A DNA stretch of 64,000 nt, from NCBI GenBank assembly GCA_963765545.1, contig CAVXWW010000008.1:434001-498000 (forward strand). Reading direction: 5' to 3'. The DNA is from JARRPM01 sp963765545 (GTDB taxonomy: Bacteria; Pseudomonadota; Gammaproteobacteria; Pseudomonadales; Halieaceae). Under the pieces are notes generated by a model that saw only the letters and a list, made by a program, of their open reading frames with translations, was not told the DNA's origin and made no database searches. Below are positions 16,660 through 25,361 of the stretch, piece after piece. The translations under genes were made by a program, and so were the position numbers. Every line of letters starts with the position of its first letter. The first letter of the stretch is position 1.

Positions 16660-17847
16660 GTGCCGGTTTTGTTTTCAGTAGTGCTGCTGGACCTGATCGG
16701 CTTCGGTATTGTCATACCCATACTGCCATTCCTGTCGCCCGAGCTCGGGGCTGACAAACTGGATGTCGCCTATATCATCGTGGCCTATGCCGTCGGCGCG
16801 GGCCTGTGTGCTCCCCTGTGGGGACGCCTGTCAGATCGTATAGGGCGCAAGCCGGTGATCATGATCTGCCTGGCCGGGGCCGCACTTTCTTACCTGATGC
16901 TCGGGCTGTCATCTGCCTTGTGGATGGTTTATGTCTCGCGCGCATTTGCCGGTTTGATGGCGGGCAACGTGGGCGTCGCTTCCGCCATGATGGCGGACAT
17001 CACCCGGCCTGAAAATCGCGCCCGCGGTATGGGGCTTATCGGAGCGGCATTTGGCCTGGGCCTGGTACTGGGCCCCATGCTGGGGGGGCTGCTTTCCGGC
17101 ACACAGCCCGGCTTCTTTCTTCCCTGCCTGGTGGCCGGGGTCATGTCGGTACTGGCCATAGTTGCGGCTGCGATTTTCCTGCCTGAATCCCTTTCGCCCG
17201 AAAAACGTGCCGCCAACCTGGCGCAGCAGGAAAGCGCCGATGCGGCCTCCAGCTACCGCATGCTGCGCAAAAGTGGTCAGCTGCTACTCATCCTGCAGTT
17301 CTGCCTGCACAATCTTTGCGTGAGTTCCCTGACCTACCTGTTCCCCCTGTGGGCCGGTGACACGCTGGCCTGGGGTCCGCGCGAGGTCGGTATCGTTTTT
17401 GGAATACAGGGTGCCATCATGGTAGTGGTCCAGGGCGGCTTGCTGGGCCCTATTGTAAGGGCGCTGGGCGAACTGCAGTTACTGCGAATCGCCGTCACGG
17501 CACTGGTGCTGGGCCTGCTAATGGGCGTATTTGCGGACACTATGCTGTTGAAGGTGGGCTCGATCTTTGTAGCCATGACAGGGGCTACCCTGTGTATGCC
17601 ATTGCTGAACGCCATTGTCAGCCATCGCTCGCCGGTCATGGTGCGCGGCCAGATGCTGGGCATTGCCGGGGCCGCCGGTTCATGGGGGCGCGTCGTCGGG
17701 CCGTTGCTGGCCGGTTTCAATCTCGCCCTGTTCGGCTATCCCGGCGCCTGGCTGGGTTCGGCGGTGGTATCGCTGTTCTACCTGGCGTGGTGTTATCGGG
17801 AGTACGCTCGCAGCAAATCGGGCAAGACCGCGTGGGCGGATGACTAG
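16660..17847 (+). CDS. MFS transporter of the TetA-like drug:H+ antiporter group
   Basis: A 395-residue protein with about 12 hydrophobic segments. It opens with VVLLDLIGFGIVIPILPF and carries the MFS motif A between helices 2 and 3 as GRLSDRIGRKPVI, both typical of the TetA/class-DHA1 group. It should export a small molecule in exchange for protons; resistance to a given drug cannot be claimed from the sequence. The start codon is GTG with a weak ribosome-binding site. It may be cotranscribed with the helicase gene 64 bases upstream. Confidence 0.88.
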   Translation: MPVLFSVVLLDLIGFGIVIPILPFLSPELGADKLDVAYIIVAYAVGAGLCAPLWGRLSDRIGRKPVIMICLAGAALSYLMLGLSSALWMVYVSRAFAGLMAGNVGVASAMMADITRPENRARGMGLIGAAFGLGLVLGPMLGGLLSGTQPGFFLPCLVAGVMSVLAIVAAAIFLPESLSPEKRAANLAQQESADAASSYRMLRKSGQLLLILQFCLHNLCVSSLTYLFPLWAGDTLAWGPREVGIVFGIQGAIMVVVQGGLLGPIVRALGELQLLRIAVTALVLGLLMGVFADTMLLKVGSIFVAMTGATLCMPLLNAIVSHRSPVMVRGQMLGIAGAAGSWGRVVGPLLAGFNLALFGYPGAWLGSAVVSLFYLAWCYREYARSKSGKTAWADD

Positions 17848-17924
17848 CTTTGCCTGCGCATGGCAATTTGGCTGAAGAATCGCTAGTCTTTGTCGCCTCA
17901 AATTCAGCCCTGGGAGGCAGCAAA

Positions 17925-18689
17925 ATGGCTACAGCACTTTTTGATTTAACCGGAAAGATCGCCCTTGTGAGCGGCGCCAGTCGCGGCATAGGGGAAGAAG
18001 TCGCCAGCCTGCTGGCGCAGCAGGGTGCGCATGTCATCGTATCCAGTCGCAAAATCGATGACTGCACAGCCGTGGCGGAGGGTATCCGGCAAGCCGGCGG
18101 CAGCGCTGAGCCCTTCGCCTGTAATGTCGGTAATATGGATCACATCGCTGCTTTGTTCGCCCATATTCACGAGGCCTACGGCAAGCTCGATATCTGCGTG
18201 AACAATGCGGCAACCAACCCCTACTTTGGTCATGTGCTGGATACTGACCTGGCTGCGTTTAACAAGACGGTGGAGGTCAACATCCGGGGCTATTTTTTCA
18301 TGTCCGTCGAAGCCGGCAAATTGATGCGCGACCACGGCGGCGGCGCCATCGTCAATACCGCCTCAATCAATGCGCTGCAGCCGGGCCCCATGCAGGCCAT
18401 CTACTCCATAACGAAGGCAGCGGTGGTGAATATGACCAAGGCCTTCGCCAAGGAGTGCGGGCCCCTGGGGATTCGCTGTAACGCGTTATTGCCGGGCCTT
18501 ACCCGCACCAAATTCGCCGGCGCACTGTTTGCCAATGATGATTTTTACCAGCAGGCGATCAGCACTATCCCGCTGGGTCGCCATGCAGAGCCGGCCGAGA
18601 TGGCGGGCACTGTGCTTTACCTGGTGTCCGATGCAAGCAGCTACACCAATGGCGAGTGTATTGTAGTGGATGGCGGAATGACCATTTAG
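17925..18689 (+). CDS. Short-chain dehydrogenase/reductase
   Basis: A 254-residue classical SDR. The cofactor loop is SGASRGIG (residues about 15-22), NNAATN follows the fourth strand, and the catalytic Ser-Tyr-Lys are in NTASIN and YSITK (Tyr about 157). It reduces or oxidises a carbonyl or hydroxyl group using NAD(P). The start at 17925 follows GGGAGGCAG. The C-terminus GECIVVDGGMTI is intact. It converges on the cupin gene with a 5-base gap. Confidence 0.92.
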   Translation: MATALFDLTGKIALVSGASRGIGEEVASLLAQQGAHVIVSSRKIDDCTAVAEGIRQAGGSAEPFACNVGNMDHIAALFAHIHEAYGKLDICVNNAATNPYFGHVLDTDLAAFNKTVEVNIRGYFFMSVEAGKLMRDHGGGAIVNTASINALQPGPMQAIYSITKAAVVNMTKAFAKECGPLGIRCNALLPGLTRTKFAGALFANDDFYQQAISTIPLGRHAEPAEMAGTVLYLVSDASSYTNGECIVVDGGMTI

Positions 18690-18694
18690 CCACG

Positions 18695-19378
18695 CTACAG
18701 GTAGGCGAAGCCGCCTTCCTTTACATACAATTCACAGCTCTCATCGCTGGTGGGCCGAAGCGCGCCACCAGCGGGGATGCGCAGCCAGCTATGGGCGCGA
18801 TAGTGCCCGTATTCGTCGCTAAAAGCGCCGTTGATTACGAACAGCTCGGCGCCCAGCTCAAAATTGATTGCTCCCGCTTCTGCCGGGGATTCCCAGCGCT
18901 CCAGGCGCATCCGGTCGGTGTAGGGAGGTTGGCTGTAAAGCTCTTTCACACTTGCCCCTGCGCGCCCCGAGCCTGTCCAGGGTTGGTCATTGGTCTGGGT
19001 GGCTATATGCCTGCGATCCGCGCCAGGAAACTGCCTCAGTTTCACAAACAGGGTGCATCCTTCGCGGGAGAAAGGCCCGTGGCGAAACCCCTGGGGGTTG
19101 AGCAGATAGGTACCGGCGGGCCAGTCGCCATGTTCATCTGAAAATATACCGTCCAGTACCAGAATTTCCTCGCCACCGGGGTGGTCGTGGGCCGGAAAAT
19201 TTGCGCCGGGCAGATAGCGCACAACGGATGTCACCTGTCCCGATTCGGCGGGTCCCGCCAGGTGTACGCGCTTGCGCAGCACGTGACCGCCCGGGCTTGG
19301 TGTCCACTCCATGTCCTGGCTGTCGACAGCGACCCGCACCTTGAGGTCAGTGTTCAATTCCGCGATATCGTTTTTCAT
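18695..19378 (-). CDS. Double-cupin protein of the ChrR-like type
   Basis: A 227-residue protein with two cupin modules. The first (about residues 25-115) has the metal-binding pattern NFPAHDHPGGEEILVLDG; the second (about 130-225) keeps the fold (GAELFVINGAF) but lacks the His-rich ligand set. This resembles the cupin domain of ChrR anti-sigma proteins, yet the N-terminal zinc anti-sigma domain is absent, so it is a stand-alone cupin. It may be a dioxygenase or a sensor; the role is open. Confidence 0.8.
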   Translation of the reverse strand: MKNDIAELNTDLKVRVAVDSQDMEWTPSPGGHVLRKRVHLAGPAESGQVTSVVRYLPGANFPAHDHPGGEEILVLDGIFSDEHGDWPAGTYLLNPQGFRHGPFSREGCTLFVKLRQFPGADRRHIATQTNDQPWTGSGRAGASVKELYSQPPYTDRMRLERWESPAEAGAINFELGAELFVINGAFSDEYGHYRAHSWLRIPAGGALRPTSDESCELYVKEGGFAYL

Positions 19379-19494
19379 GGCACGGTTCTCTCTGGCTGGT
19401 GAACGTCATCGTGCCAAGCTCAGGCAGCTGACACGCGGGGCAGTAGCGTAGCACCCGACAGGATATTCTCGAGTGTAAGCACAGAGTTTACCAG

Positions 19495-19528
19495 TGCCTG
19501 CTGCCCGGGAGCAGGCAAAGAAGCCTGC
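19495..19528. other. Alternative (mutually exclusive) hairpins upstream of the HIT gene
   Basis: TGCCTGCT pairs with AGCAGGCA (loop GCCCGGG). The same GCAGGC can instead pair with GCCTGC six bases further on (loop AAAGAA). The middle segment is shared, so only one hairpin can form at a time. The element is about 95 bases upstream of the HIT start codon. Confidence 0.45.
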
Positions 19529-19623
19529 CTGTGGCCCTGACAGGGTGTGCCGACCGCCGGGCGATTGCCAAATGCGTTGGTGCAAGGCTACAGTGTCGAC
19601 AGTGAACTCACAGAGAAAGCGTT

Positions 19624-20055
19624 ATGGAGCGAAGCCAGATACATCCGCAGCTGCTGGCGGACTGTCACTACCTTGGCAGCCTGGGCACGTCAGAAGTGCT
19701 GCTCAATCGCAATGCGACAGTACCCTGGTTTATCCTGGTGCCGGATACCCACCTGGCCGATGTGCTGGACCTTTCGCGCGAGCATCGCGATGAAGTCATG
19801 GCGGATTGTGCAGCGGTATCTTCCTTTGTCAAACAGGTGCTCGGTTTCCAGAAGGTCAACTTCGCCGGCCTGGGGAATGTTGTGCCACAAATGCACCTGC
19901 ATATTATCGGCCGCAGTGAAGACGACCCATGTTGGCCAAAACCGGTTTGGGGGCAATTGCCGGACGGGCCACTGTACGAACACATGCAGTTGCTGGGCTG
20001 GCAGTCCGATCTTGGGAAGATGCTTCACCTGTCTCCGGCTGACCTGTCACTGTAA
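19624..20055 (+). CDS. HIT (histidine triad) family hydrolase
   Basis: A 143-residue HIT protein. The signature is VVPQMHLHIIGR: His91 is the nucleophile position and His93 the third triad position, while the first His is Gln, a variant seen in many proteobacterial HIT proteins. An N-terminal strand with VPWFILVPDTHLADVLDL supports the fold. HIT enzymes cleave nucleotidyl bonds such as AMP-lysine or dinucleoside polyphosphates. The next gene starts 17 bases later on the same strand, so they are probably cotranscribed. Confidence 0.9.
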   Translation: MERSQIHPQLLADCHYLGSLGTSEVLLNRNATVPWFILVPDTHLADVLDLSREHRDEVMADCAAVSSFVKQVLGFQKVNFAGLGNVVPQMHLHIIGRSEDDPCWPKPVWGQLPDGPLYEHMQLLGWQSDLGKMLHLSPADLSL

Positions 20056-20072
20056 CGTCGGAGAACAGCGCT

Positions 20073-21044
20073 ATGAACAAACGAGTTTTTGTCACGCACC
20101 AGCTGCCCGGCGAGCGCATCAGGGACCTGGCGCAACAGTGTGATATGAACGTCTGGATGGGGCCGGGCCTGCTGACCCCCGATGGCCTGCGCGCCGAACT
20201 GGAGGATTGCCAGGGCCTGGTATGCCTGCTGACTGATCGCATCGATCAGGTGCTGCTGGATGCAGTGCCGGACCTGCAGTTTGTTTCGAGTATGTCGGTG
20301 GGCGTAGACCACGTGGACGTCCCTGCTCTTACGCGGCGCGGCATTCCGCTGGGTCATACCCCGGGAGTTCTGGTGGACACTACCGCCGATACCGCTTTCG
20401 CACTGCTGCTGGCGGCATCCAGGCGTATCGCGGAAGCCGACCGCTTTGTGCGCAAGGGTGAGTGGACCCGTGAAAATGCCTGGGCGCCGGAGTTCTTCAC
20501 CGGTATGGATGTGGGCGGAGCCACCCTGGGGATCATTGGGCTGGGGGCGATTGGCCAGGCCGTGGCCCGGCGGGCCGCGGGGTTTGGTATGCAGGTGCTG
20601 GCATGGAATCGCGCTCCCCGGCAGGTCCCCGGCGTAACAATGGTTGCATTGGAAGAGCTATTGCAGCGCTGCGACTTTGTCAGCGTTCACGTGGCCCTGG
20701 CACCACAGACTCGCAATTTAATCGACGCGGACAAAATCGCAATGATGAAACCCGGGGCCGTGCTGGTAAACACCGCTCGCGGCGGTATCGTCGATGAACA
20801 GGCGCTGGCCGATGCCCTGATTAACGGACCGCTGACCGCCGCAGGTATCGATGTGTTCGAAACAGAACCAGTGCCCGGGGACAACCCACTACTGGGTCTG
20901 CCCAACGTGGTGGTCACGCCGCACATAGGTAGTGCCACGGTGCGTACCCGAGCCCGCATGGCTGATATGGCTGTGGCCAATGCGCTGGCCGCGCTGGCCG
21001 GACAGGCAATGCCCTGCTGTGTGAATCCCGGGGTTTATGGCTAG
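20073..21044 (+). CDS. D-2-hydroxyacid dehydrogenase (glyoxylate/hydroxypyruvate reductase type)
   Basis: A 323-residue NAD(P)-dependent dehydrogenase. The Rossmann motif LGIIGLGAIGQAVARR lies at about residue 150. The catalytic triad is present: Arg in NTARGGIVDE, Glu in DVFETEPVPGDNPLL and His in VVTPHIGSAT. The family reduces 2-oxoacids such as glyoxylate or hydroxypyruvate to D-2-hydroxyacids. The exact substrate is unknown; it is paired with the HIT gene. Confidence 0.9.
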   Translation: MNKRVFVTHQLPGERIRDLAQQCDMNVWMGPGLLTPDGLRAELEDCQGLVCLLTDRIDQVLLDAVPDLQFVSSMSVGVDHVDVPALTRRGIPLGHTPGVLVDTTADTAFALLLAASRRIAEADRFVRKGEWTRENAWAPEFFTGMDVGGATLGIIGLGAIGQAVARRAAGFGMQVLAWNRAPRQVPGVTMVALEELLQRCDFVSVHVALAPQTRNLIDADKIAMMKPGAVLVNTARGGIVDEQALADALINGPLTAAGIDVFETEPVPGDNPLLGLPNVVVTPHIGSATVRTRARMADMAVANALAALAGQAMPCCVNPGVYG

Positions 21045-21069
21045 GCAGCGAGCTCTGCCCTGGCGCGGA

Positions 21070-21645
21070 CTACTTCGCCGGTGGTAGTGTACTCAACGCC
21101 GCCTGAACACCTTTTTCCACGCCGTTACGTACTTCTTTCTTGTCTACCTTGTTAACGTTCTCGACGATCTTGGTAATGATGACATGCCATACTTCCTTGC
21201 GGGAAGTGGTGTCATTGAACTGCAGGGCAATATTGCTTGTCTCCTTGACCCCGCCCAGGGCATAGGCGTTGTCGACCACAGCCTGGTTGATCTGTCGGTT
21301 GGGGTTCACCGAGGGATAGGGGGTAATGTTGTAGGCCTCACCGCTGCGCTCGCCCATGCGCAGGCCACTGGCATAAATGTAATCCACGCTGAACTGGGCG
21401 CGCCCCGGATCCAGAACATAGCCCTTTTTACTGAGGTCGGCGTCCACTGCACTGCGCAGAATGGGGTCAATGATGTACATCGAGTCCTGGGAGCCGGCGG
21501 CATTGGGCATTGGCTCGCTGCGCCAGCGGTAGTACTTGTAATCGCCCGCGGCAAAGGCCTCGATGGGAGCCGGCCGGGTCTCTATCCCGCTGCATGCTGT
21601 CACCAGGGTGAGCATCAGCGCGGCCAATATCGTAGTGAGGCGCAT
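21070..21645 (-). CDS. DUF4136-type lipoprotein
   Basis: A 191-residue lipoprotein; MRLTTILAALMLTLVTAC is the signal peptide with lipobox VTAC. The body has the DUF4136 pattern: FAAGDYKYYRWRSEP near the start, DPILRSAVDADLSKKGY, and SRKEVWHVIITKIVENVN near the end. I chose the start preceded by AAAGGA on the minus strand; longer frames run into the LysR promoter region. It is probably outer-membrane anchored in the periplasm. Function is unknown. Confidence 0.85.
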   Translation of the reverse strand: MRLTTILAALMLTLVTACSGIETRPAPIEAFAAGDYKYYRWRSEPMPNAAGSQDSMYIIDPILRSAVDADLSKKGYVLDPGRAQFSVDYIYASGLRMGERSGEAYNITPYPSVNPNRQINQAVVDNAYALGGVKETSNIALQFNDTTSRKEVWHVIITKIVENVNKVDKKEVRNGVEKGVQAALSTLPPAK

Positions 21646-21826
21646 GGAAATCCTTTTATTCATTGAGAGCATGCGTGGCATATCGCATCGGGAAGTATTG
21701 CCGGTGCGGCACATGGTAGCAGTCTGTGCGGGAGCCAGCTACCCACCTGCGGCTTGCTGTGACCGGGCAGAGTTTGTGTAGCTTATGCGGATGTAATACC
21801 TCCGACACTTTGATAGGATAATCCGT

Positions 21827-21841
21827 ATAACCAAAGGTTAT
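21827..21841. promoter_or_regulatory. LysR-type operator (T-N11-A box) upstream of the LysR gene
   Basis: ATAACC, AAA and GGTTAT form a perfect 15-bp inverted repeat that includes T-N11-A, the LysR-type recognition pattern. It ends 13 bases before the regulator's ATG and is close to a possible -10 (GATAAT, 21817-21822), so binding would be expected to repress the regulator's own transcription. Confidence 0.7.
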
Positions 21842-21854
21842 TTCTGGGGGATTG

Positions 21855-22859
21855 ATGATTTCTCGTAAATTGATACGCACGGACCTGAACCTGTTGGTCG
21901 CTCTGCAGATTCTGCTCGAGGAACGCAGCGTGACGCGGGCGGCGGAGCGCCTGTCAGTTTCGCAGCCCGCGCTGAGCAAAACATTGCAAAAACTGCGCGA
22001 CTCCTTTGAGGATGAGCTGTTCACCCGCACTGCCCATGGCCTGGTCCCCACCCCCAGGGCCGAGGCGCTGGCGAAGGAGTTGCCATCCCTGCTGGAAAAG
22101 GTCGAGCAGGTCCTGGGTGACGAGGGCTTTGAACCCGAAACCTTCAATGGCAGCTTCAAATTGTTGCTTCCCCCTATCGTAAGCGAGGCGCTGTTGCCCG
22201 GCCTGATGGCCGAGCTGAGCGAGATTGCACCCGGGGTGCAGGTCGTTACCGCTGAGGTACCGCCCAATTACCAGGAGCAGCTCAAAAAAGGCGAGGCTGA
22301 CTTTGCCGCGTTTGTTGCGATGGATACCGAGCGGGACATCCTGGCCGAACCTATCGCGACCATTGCGCCACGCTGTTACATGCGGGTAGGTCATCCCCTG
22401 GAAAAGAAGGAGATGACCCTGAAAGATTTTCTCGCCTTCGCTCACCTGCGTCTCTATTTACCCGGGCTGACCCGCGAAAATACCAGCATGGTGGACGACG
22501 TACTGGGTCAGTACGGGGTCTATCGCAATATCTCGCTGGAAACCACCCAGTTTTCCGCTGCGGTGGGTGTGCTTTGCCGCACGGACTGCCTGCTGGTGGC
22601 CAACGCGGGTTTTGAGGCCGGCGGCATGTACAGCGAGCGAATTACCGGCCATGAAATGCCGACAGAGCTGCAGCGAATGATTCGCAATACCCAGAGTGGC
22701 CACCGTGGAAAAATGTCCCTTATACGTCATACCAGGGCTTCACGCAGTACACCACACCAGTGGATGCGCACCCTGTTGATGAAGCACCTGACCAATTCTG
22801 CAGAAGTGGTCGAACCCGAAGTGCCCTCCATGCAGGATAGCCTGGCGGCTATTTCCTGA
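21855..22859 (+). CDS. LysR family transcriptional regulator
   Basis: A 334-residue LysR protein. The N-terminal winged HTH (about residues 5-63) includes LLEERSVTRAAERLSVSQPALSKTLQKL; the rest is an effector-binding domain of two alpha/beta lobes (about 90-300). The ATG at 21855 follows GGGGG; a TTG one codon earlier is also in frame. A perfect T-N11-A operator precedes it. The C-terminus extends slightly beyond the usual length. Its end overlaps the convergent AraC gene by 11 bases. The controlled pathway is not evident. Confidence 0.92.
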   Translation: MISRKLIRTDLNLLVALQILLEERSVTRAAERLSVSQPALSKTLQKLRDSFEDELFTRTAHGLVPTPRAEALAKELPSLLEKVEQVLGDEGFEPETFNGSFKLLLPPIVSEALLPGLMAELSEIAPGVQVVTAEVPPNYQEQLKKGEADFAAFVAMDTERDILAEPIATIAPRCYMRVGHPLEKKEMTLKDFLAFAHLRLYLPGLTRENTSMVDDVLGQYGVYRNISLETTQFSAAVGVLCRTDCLLVANAGFEAGGMYSERITGHEMPTELQRMIRNTQSGHRGKMSLIRHTRASRSTPHQWMRTLLMKHLTNSAEVVEPEVPSMQDSLAAIS

Positions 22860-23733
22860 CAGAGCTGCGGTAGGCCCTGGGTGACAGCCCGACGGTTTTG
22901 TTGAACAGCCTGGAAAAGTACAGCGGGTCGTCGTAACCCAGCGCGCTGGCAATGGCTTTGACGCTCAGTTCGCCACTGTCCAGCAGGTGGCAGGCATGTT
23001 CCATTTTCATATTTAGAAAGTGCTTGATCGGCGAGTAGCCGGTCAGCGCCTTGTACTTGTTTGAGAAGTGATACTTGGAGAGGTTGGCGGCGGCGGCCAG
23101 TGTGTCCAGGTCCAGTTGCCGGGACAGTTGCTCCAGCATAAAGCTTTGCACGGCCGCGAGATTGAAGCTGTGCTGGTTGACGGCCTGCGCCCTGCGCATC
23201 TCAAGGGCCAGTTGGGTGAGCAGATGGCGCAACTGGTTCGCTGCATTGATGAACGCGCGGGTGCTATAGCCGGTGCGATGTACTTCCATCATGCCGCGAA
23301 AATGGGCAGCCAGCTGAGGTGAGGCCCCCACCCTTGCGACCGGGTTGCCATCCTCGCGATAGCCCAGGTAGTGGTTGAAGACCGCTGTACTGCTGCCCTG
23401 GAAGTGTACCCAGTAGATCGTCCAGGGCTGACCTTGATCTGCCCGATACTGGTGCGCCACCCCCTGGGGCAGTAGCAGCAGATCGCCAGCGCCCACCTGG
23501 CCGGACCATTCGGGGGTGCTCGCATAGCCGCGTCCATCCACGCAATAAATCAACAGGTTGTCATCGTGGCGCTGGCGTTCCATGCGGTGGGCGTCAGCGC
23601 TGGGATAGTAGCCCATGGCTGCGGGGTAGCACTCGCGCGTCAGGGGATGTCGCGCAAGTTTGTTGAGCATAAATGCGGGGGTCAGGAATCGAATGCCGTT
23701 TTCCGGCAGTGGCCATTTGGAAGGTTTACTCAT
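22849..23733 (-). CDS. AraC family transcriptional regulator, probable activator of the valine operon (MmsR-like)
   Basis: A 294-residue AraC protein. The N-terminal cupin-like ligand domain (about 1-170) contains WSGQVGAGDLLLLPQGVAHQY; the C-terminal double HTH (about 190-290) contains LDTLAAAANLSKYHFSNKYKALTG and the hallmark VKAIASALGYDDPLYFSRLFNKTVGLSP. It is transcribed divergently from the valine-degradation operon that starts at 23927. In Pseudomonas an AraC regulator, MmsR, controls mmsAB from a similar position, so an activator role on isobutyrate-derived intermediates is a reasonable inference. Confidence 0.9.
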   Translation of the reverse strand: MSKPSKWPLPENGIRFLTPAFMLNKLARHPLTRECYPAAMGYYPSADAHRMERQRHDDNLLIYCVDGRGYASTPEWSGQVGAGDLLLLPQGVAHQYRADQGQPWTIYWVHFQGSSTAVFNHYLGYREDGNPVARVGASPQLAAHFRGMMEVHRTGYSTRAFINAANQLRHLLTQLALEMRRAQAVNQHSFNLAAVQSFMLEQLSRQLDLDTLAAAANLSKYHFSNKYKALTGYSPIKHFLNMKMEHACHLLDSGELSVKAIASALGYDDPLYFSRLFNKTVGLSPRAYRSSVRK

Positions 23734-23829
23734 GTGCCGGCACCGTGGGCAGTTTATCCGCTTATGTCGCTATAGCAGCAATATAGTCCATGTGATGCGC
23801 AATTTCCTCTCTTTGAACGCGGTCTGTTG

Positions 23830-23900
23830 CGGGGTAAGCTGGCACCCCGATGTCGATAAGCTAACCTAGAACGGTGCATGTCATACCCCCGGCGTGCACC
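23830..23900. promoter_or_regulatory. Inverted repeats in the AraC/valine-operon intergenic region
   Basis: Two structures stand out between the divergent genes: CGGGGT...ACCCCG (23830-23849) and GGTGCA...TGCACC (23873-23900). Either could be a regulator site or a leader hairpin of the valine operon. No convincing -35/-10 pair is visible, which would fit an activator-dependent promoter. Confidence 0.4.
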
Positions 23901-23926
23901 TTGAACGATCACAGGAGCAGATGAGA

Positions 23927-25336
23927 ATGGAACAGAGCCCCGAAATTCAGGCAGCGCGAGAAGAAGTAGAGGCCATGATGGCGCGTGCCCGTGCGGCCCA
24001 GCAGCAGATAGCCGATTACACGCAGGAACAGGTTGATGAGCTGATCACGGCCATGGTCTGGTCGGTAGCGCGCGAGGACGTGTCGGAAAAAATCGCCCAG
24101 TTCACCGTCGACGAAACCCAGCTTGGCAATTACGCCGGGAAGTACCTGAAAATTCACCGCAAGACCCGCGCCACCCTGATGGATATCATCGATGACAAAT
24201 CCGTGGGGGTGATCGAGGAAGACCCGGCGCGTAACATCGTCAAGATCGCCAAGCCGGTGGGAATTATCGGCGCCCTCTCGCCCTCCACTAACCCGGAAGC
24301 GACCCCGGTGATCAAGGCTATCTCCGCGGTCAAAGGGCGCAATGCCATCATTATTGCCCCCCACCCGCGCGCCAAGCTGACCAACAAGATGATCTGTGAC
24401 TATATGCGTGAGGCCATCGTGGCCATGGGCGGGCCGGCTGACCTGGTGCAGAGTATTGACGTTCCCTCGCTGGACAAGACCAACGAACTGATGCGCCAGT
24501 GTGATCGTATCCTGGCCACCGGTGGCGAGGCCATGGTGGGCGCGGCCTACTCCTCGGGCACTCCAGCCCTGGGCGTGGGAGTGGGCAATGCCGTAATTAC
24601 CGTGGACGATACCGCCAACCTTGAGGAGGCGGCAGAAAAAATCCGTACTTCCAAGACCCTGGATCTCGCCGCCTCCTGCTCTTCAGACAACTCCGTGCTG
24701 GTTTTCGAATCGGTGTATGACGAGTTCCTGGAAAAGCTCAAGCGTGAGGGTGGCTTTGTTATCGACGGTGAGGACAAGCAGAAGCTGCAGGCTGTGCTGT
24801 GGGAAGACGGCCACCTCAACCCCAAAATCGTTGCCCAGCACGCCCTCACCATTACCGGCAAGGCGGGTATCGACCTGCCCGAGGGCAAGCAGTTCCTGAT
24901 CGTGCCGGAGACCGGCGCCGGTCCGGACTACCCCTTTTCGGGAGAAAAGCTGACCGTGACCATGGCCTTGTACAAGGTGGCGGATATCGATGAGGCCGTG
25001 GAATTGACCAATCAGATCCAGGCCTACCAGGGGCAGGGACACAGTTGCGGTATTTACTCTTACAATGACGACAACATCATCAAGCTTGCGATGGGAACCC
25101 GCACCTCGCGCGTCATGGTGAACCAGCCACAGTCAGCTTCCAACAGCGGCAACCTGTGGAACGGTATGCGCCAGACCTTTTCCCTGGGCTGCGGCTCCTG
25201 GGGCGGCAACAGCATCAACCACAACATTACCTGGCGCGACCTCGTCAACGAAACCTGGGTCTCGAAGCCGCTGGCGGTTACCAAGGTGCTGCCGTCGGAC
25301 GAGGAACTGTTTGGCAAGGTCATGGGCAAATTCTAG
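23927..25336 (+). CDS. CoA-acylating aldehyde dehydrogenase (AdhE/SauS type), first gene of the valine operon
   Basis: A 469-residue aldehyde dehydrogenase of the acylating group. It shows KPVGIIGALSPSTNPEATP, the catalytic-cysteine region TLDLAASCSSDNSV, and the C-terminal LGCGSWGGNS motif shared with the aldehyde domain of AdhE and sulfoacetaldehyde dehydrogenase. It is not of the MmsA family, which has a different sequence around its cysteine. It leads an operon for valine breakdown in the place where MmsA (methylmalonate-semialdehyde dehydrogenase) is expected. Start chosen 9 bases after AGGAG; an ATG two codons upstream is also possible. Confidence 0.88.
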   Translation: MEQSPEIQAAREEVEAMMARARAAQQQIADYTQEQVDELITAMVWSVAREDVSEKIAQFTVDETQLGNYAGKYLKIHRKTRATLMDIIDDKSVGVIEEDPARNIVKIAKPVGIIGALSPSTNPEATPVIKAISAVKGRNAIIIAPHPRAKLTNKMICDYMREAIVAMGGPADLVQSIDVPSLDKTNELMRQCDRILATGGEAMVGAAYSSGTPALGVGVGNAVITVDDTANLEEAAEKIRTSKTLDLAASCSSDNSVLVFESVYDEFLEKLKREGGFVIDGEDKQKLQAVLWEDGHLNPKIVAQHALTITGKAGIDLPEGKQFLIVPETGAGPDYPFSGEKLTVTMALYKVADIDEAVELTNQIQAYQGQGHSCGIYSYNDDNIIKLAMGTRTSRVMVNQPQSASNSGNLWNGMRQTFSLGCGSWGGNSINHNITWRDLVNETWVSKPLAVTKVLPSDEELFGKVMGKF

Positions 25337-25361
25337 GCCGTAGGCCAGTGAGGAGCAGGGC

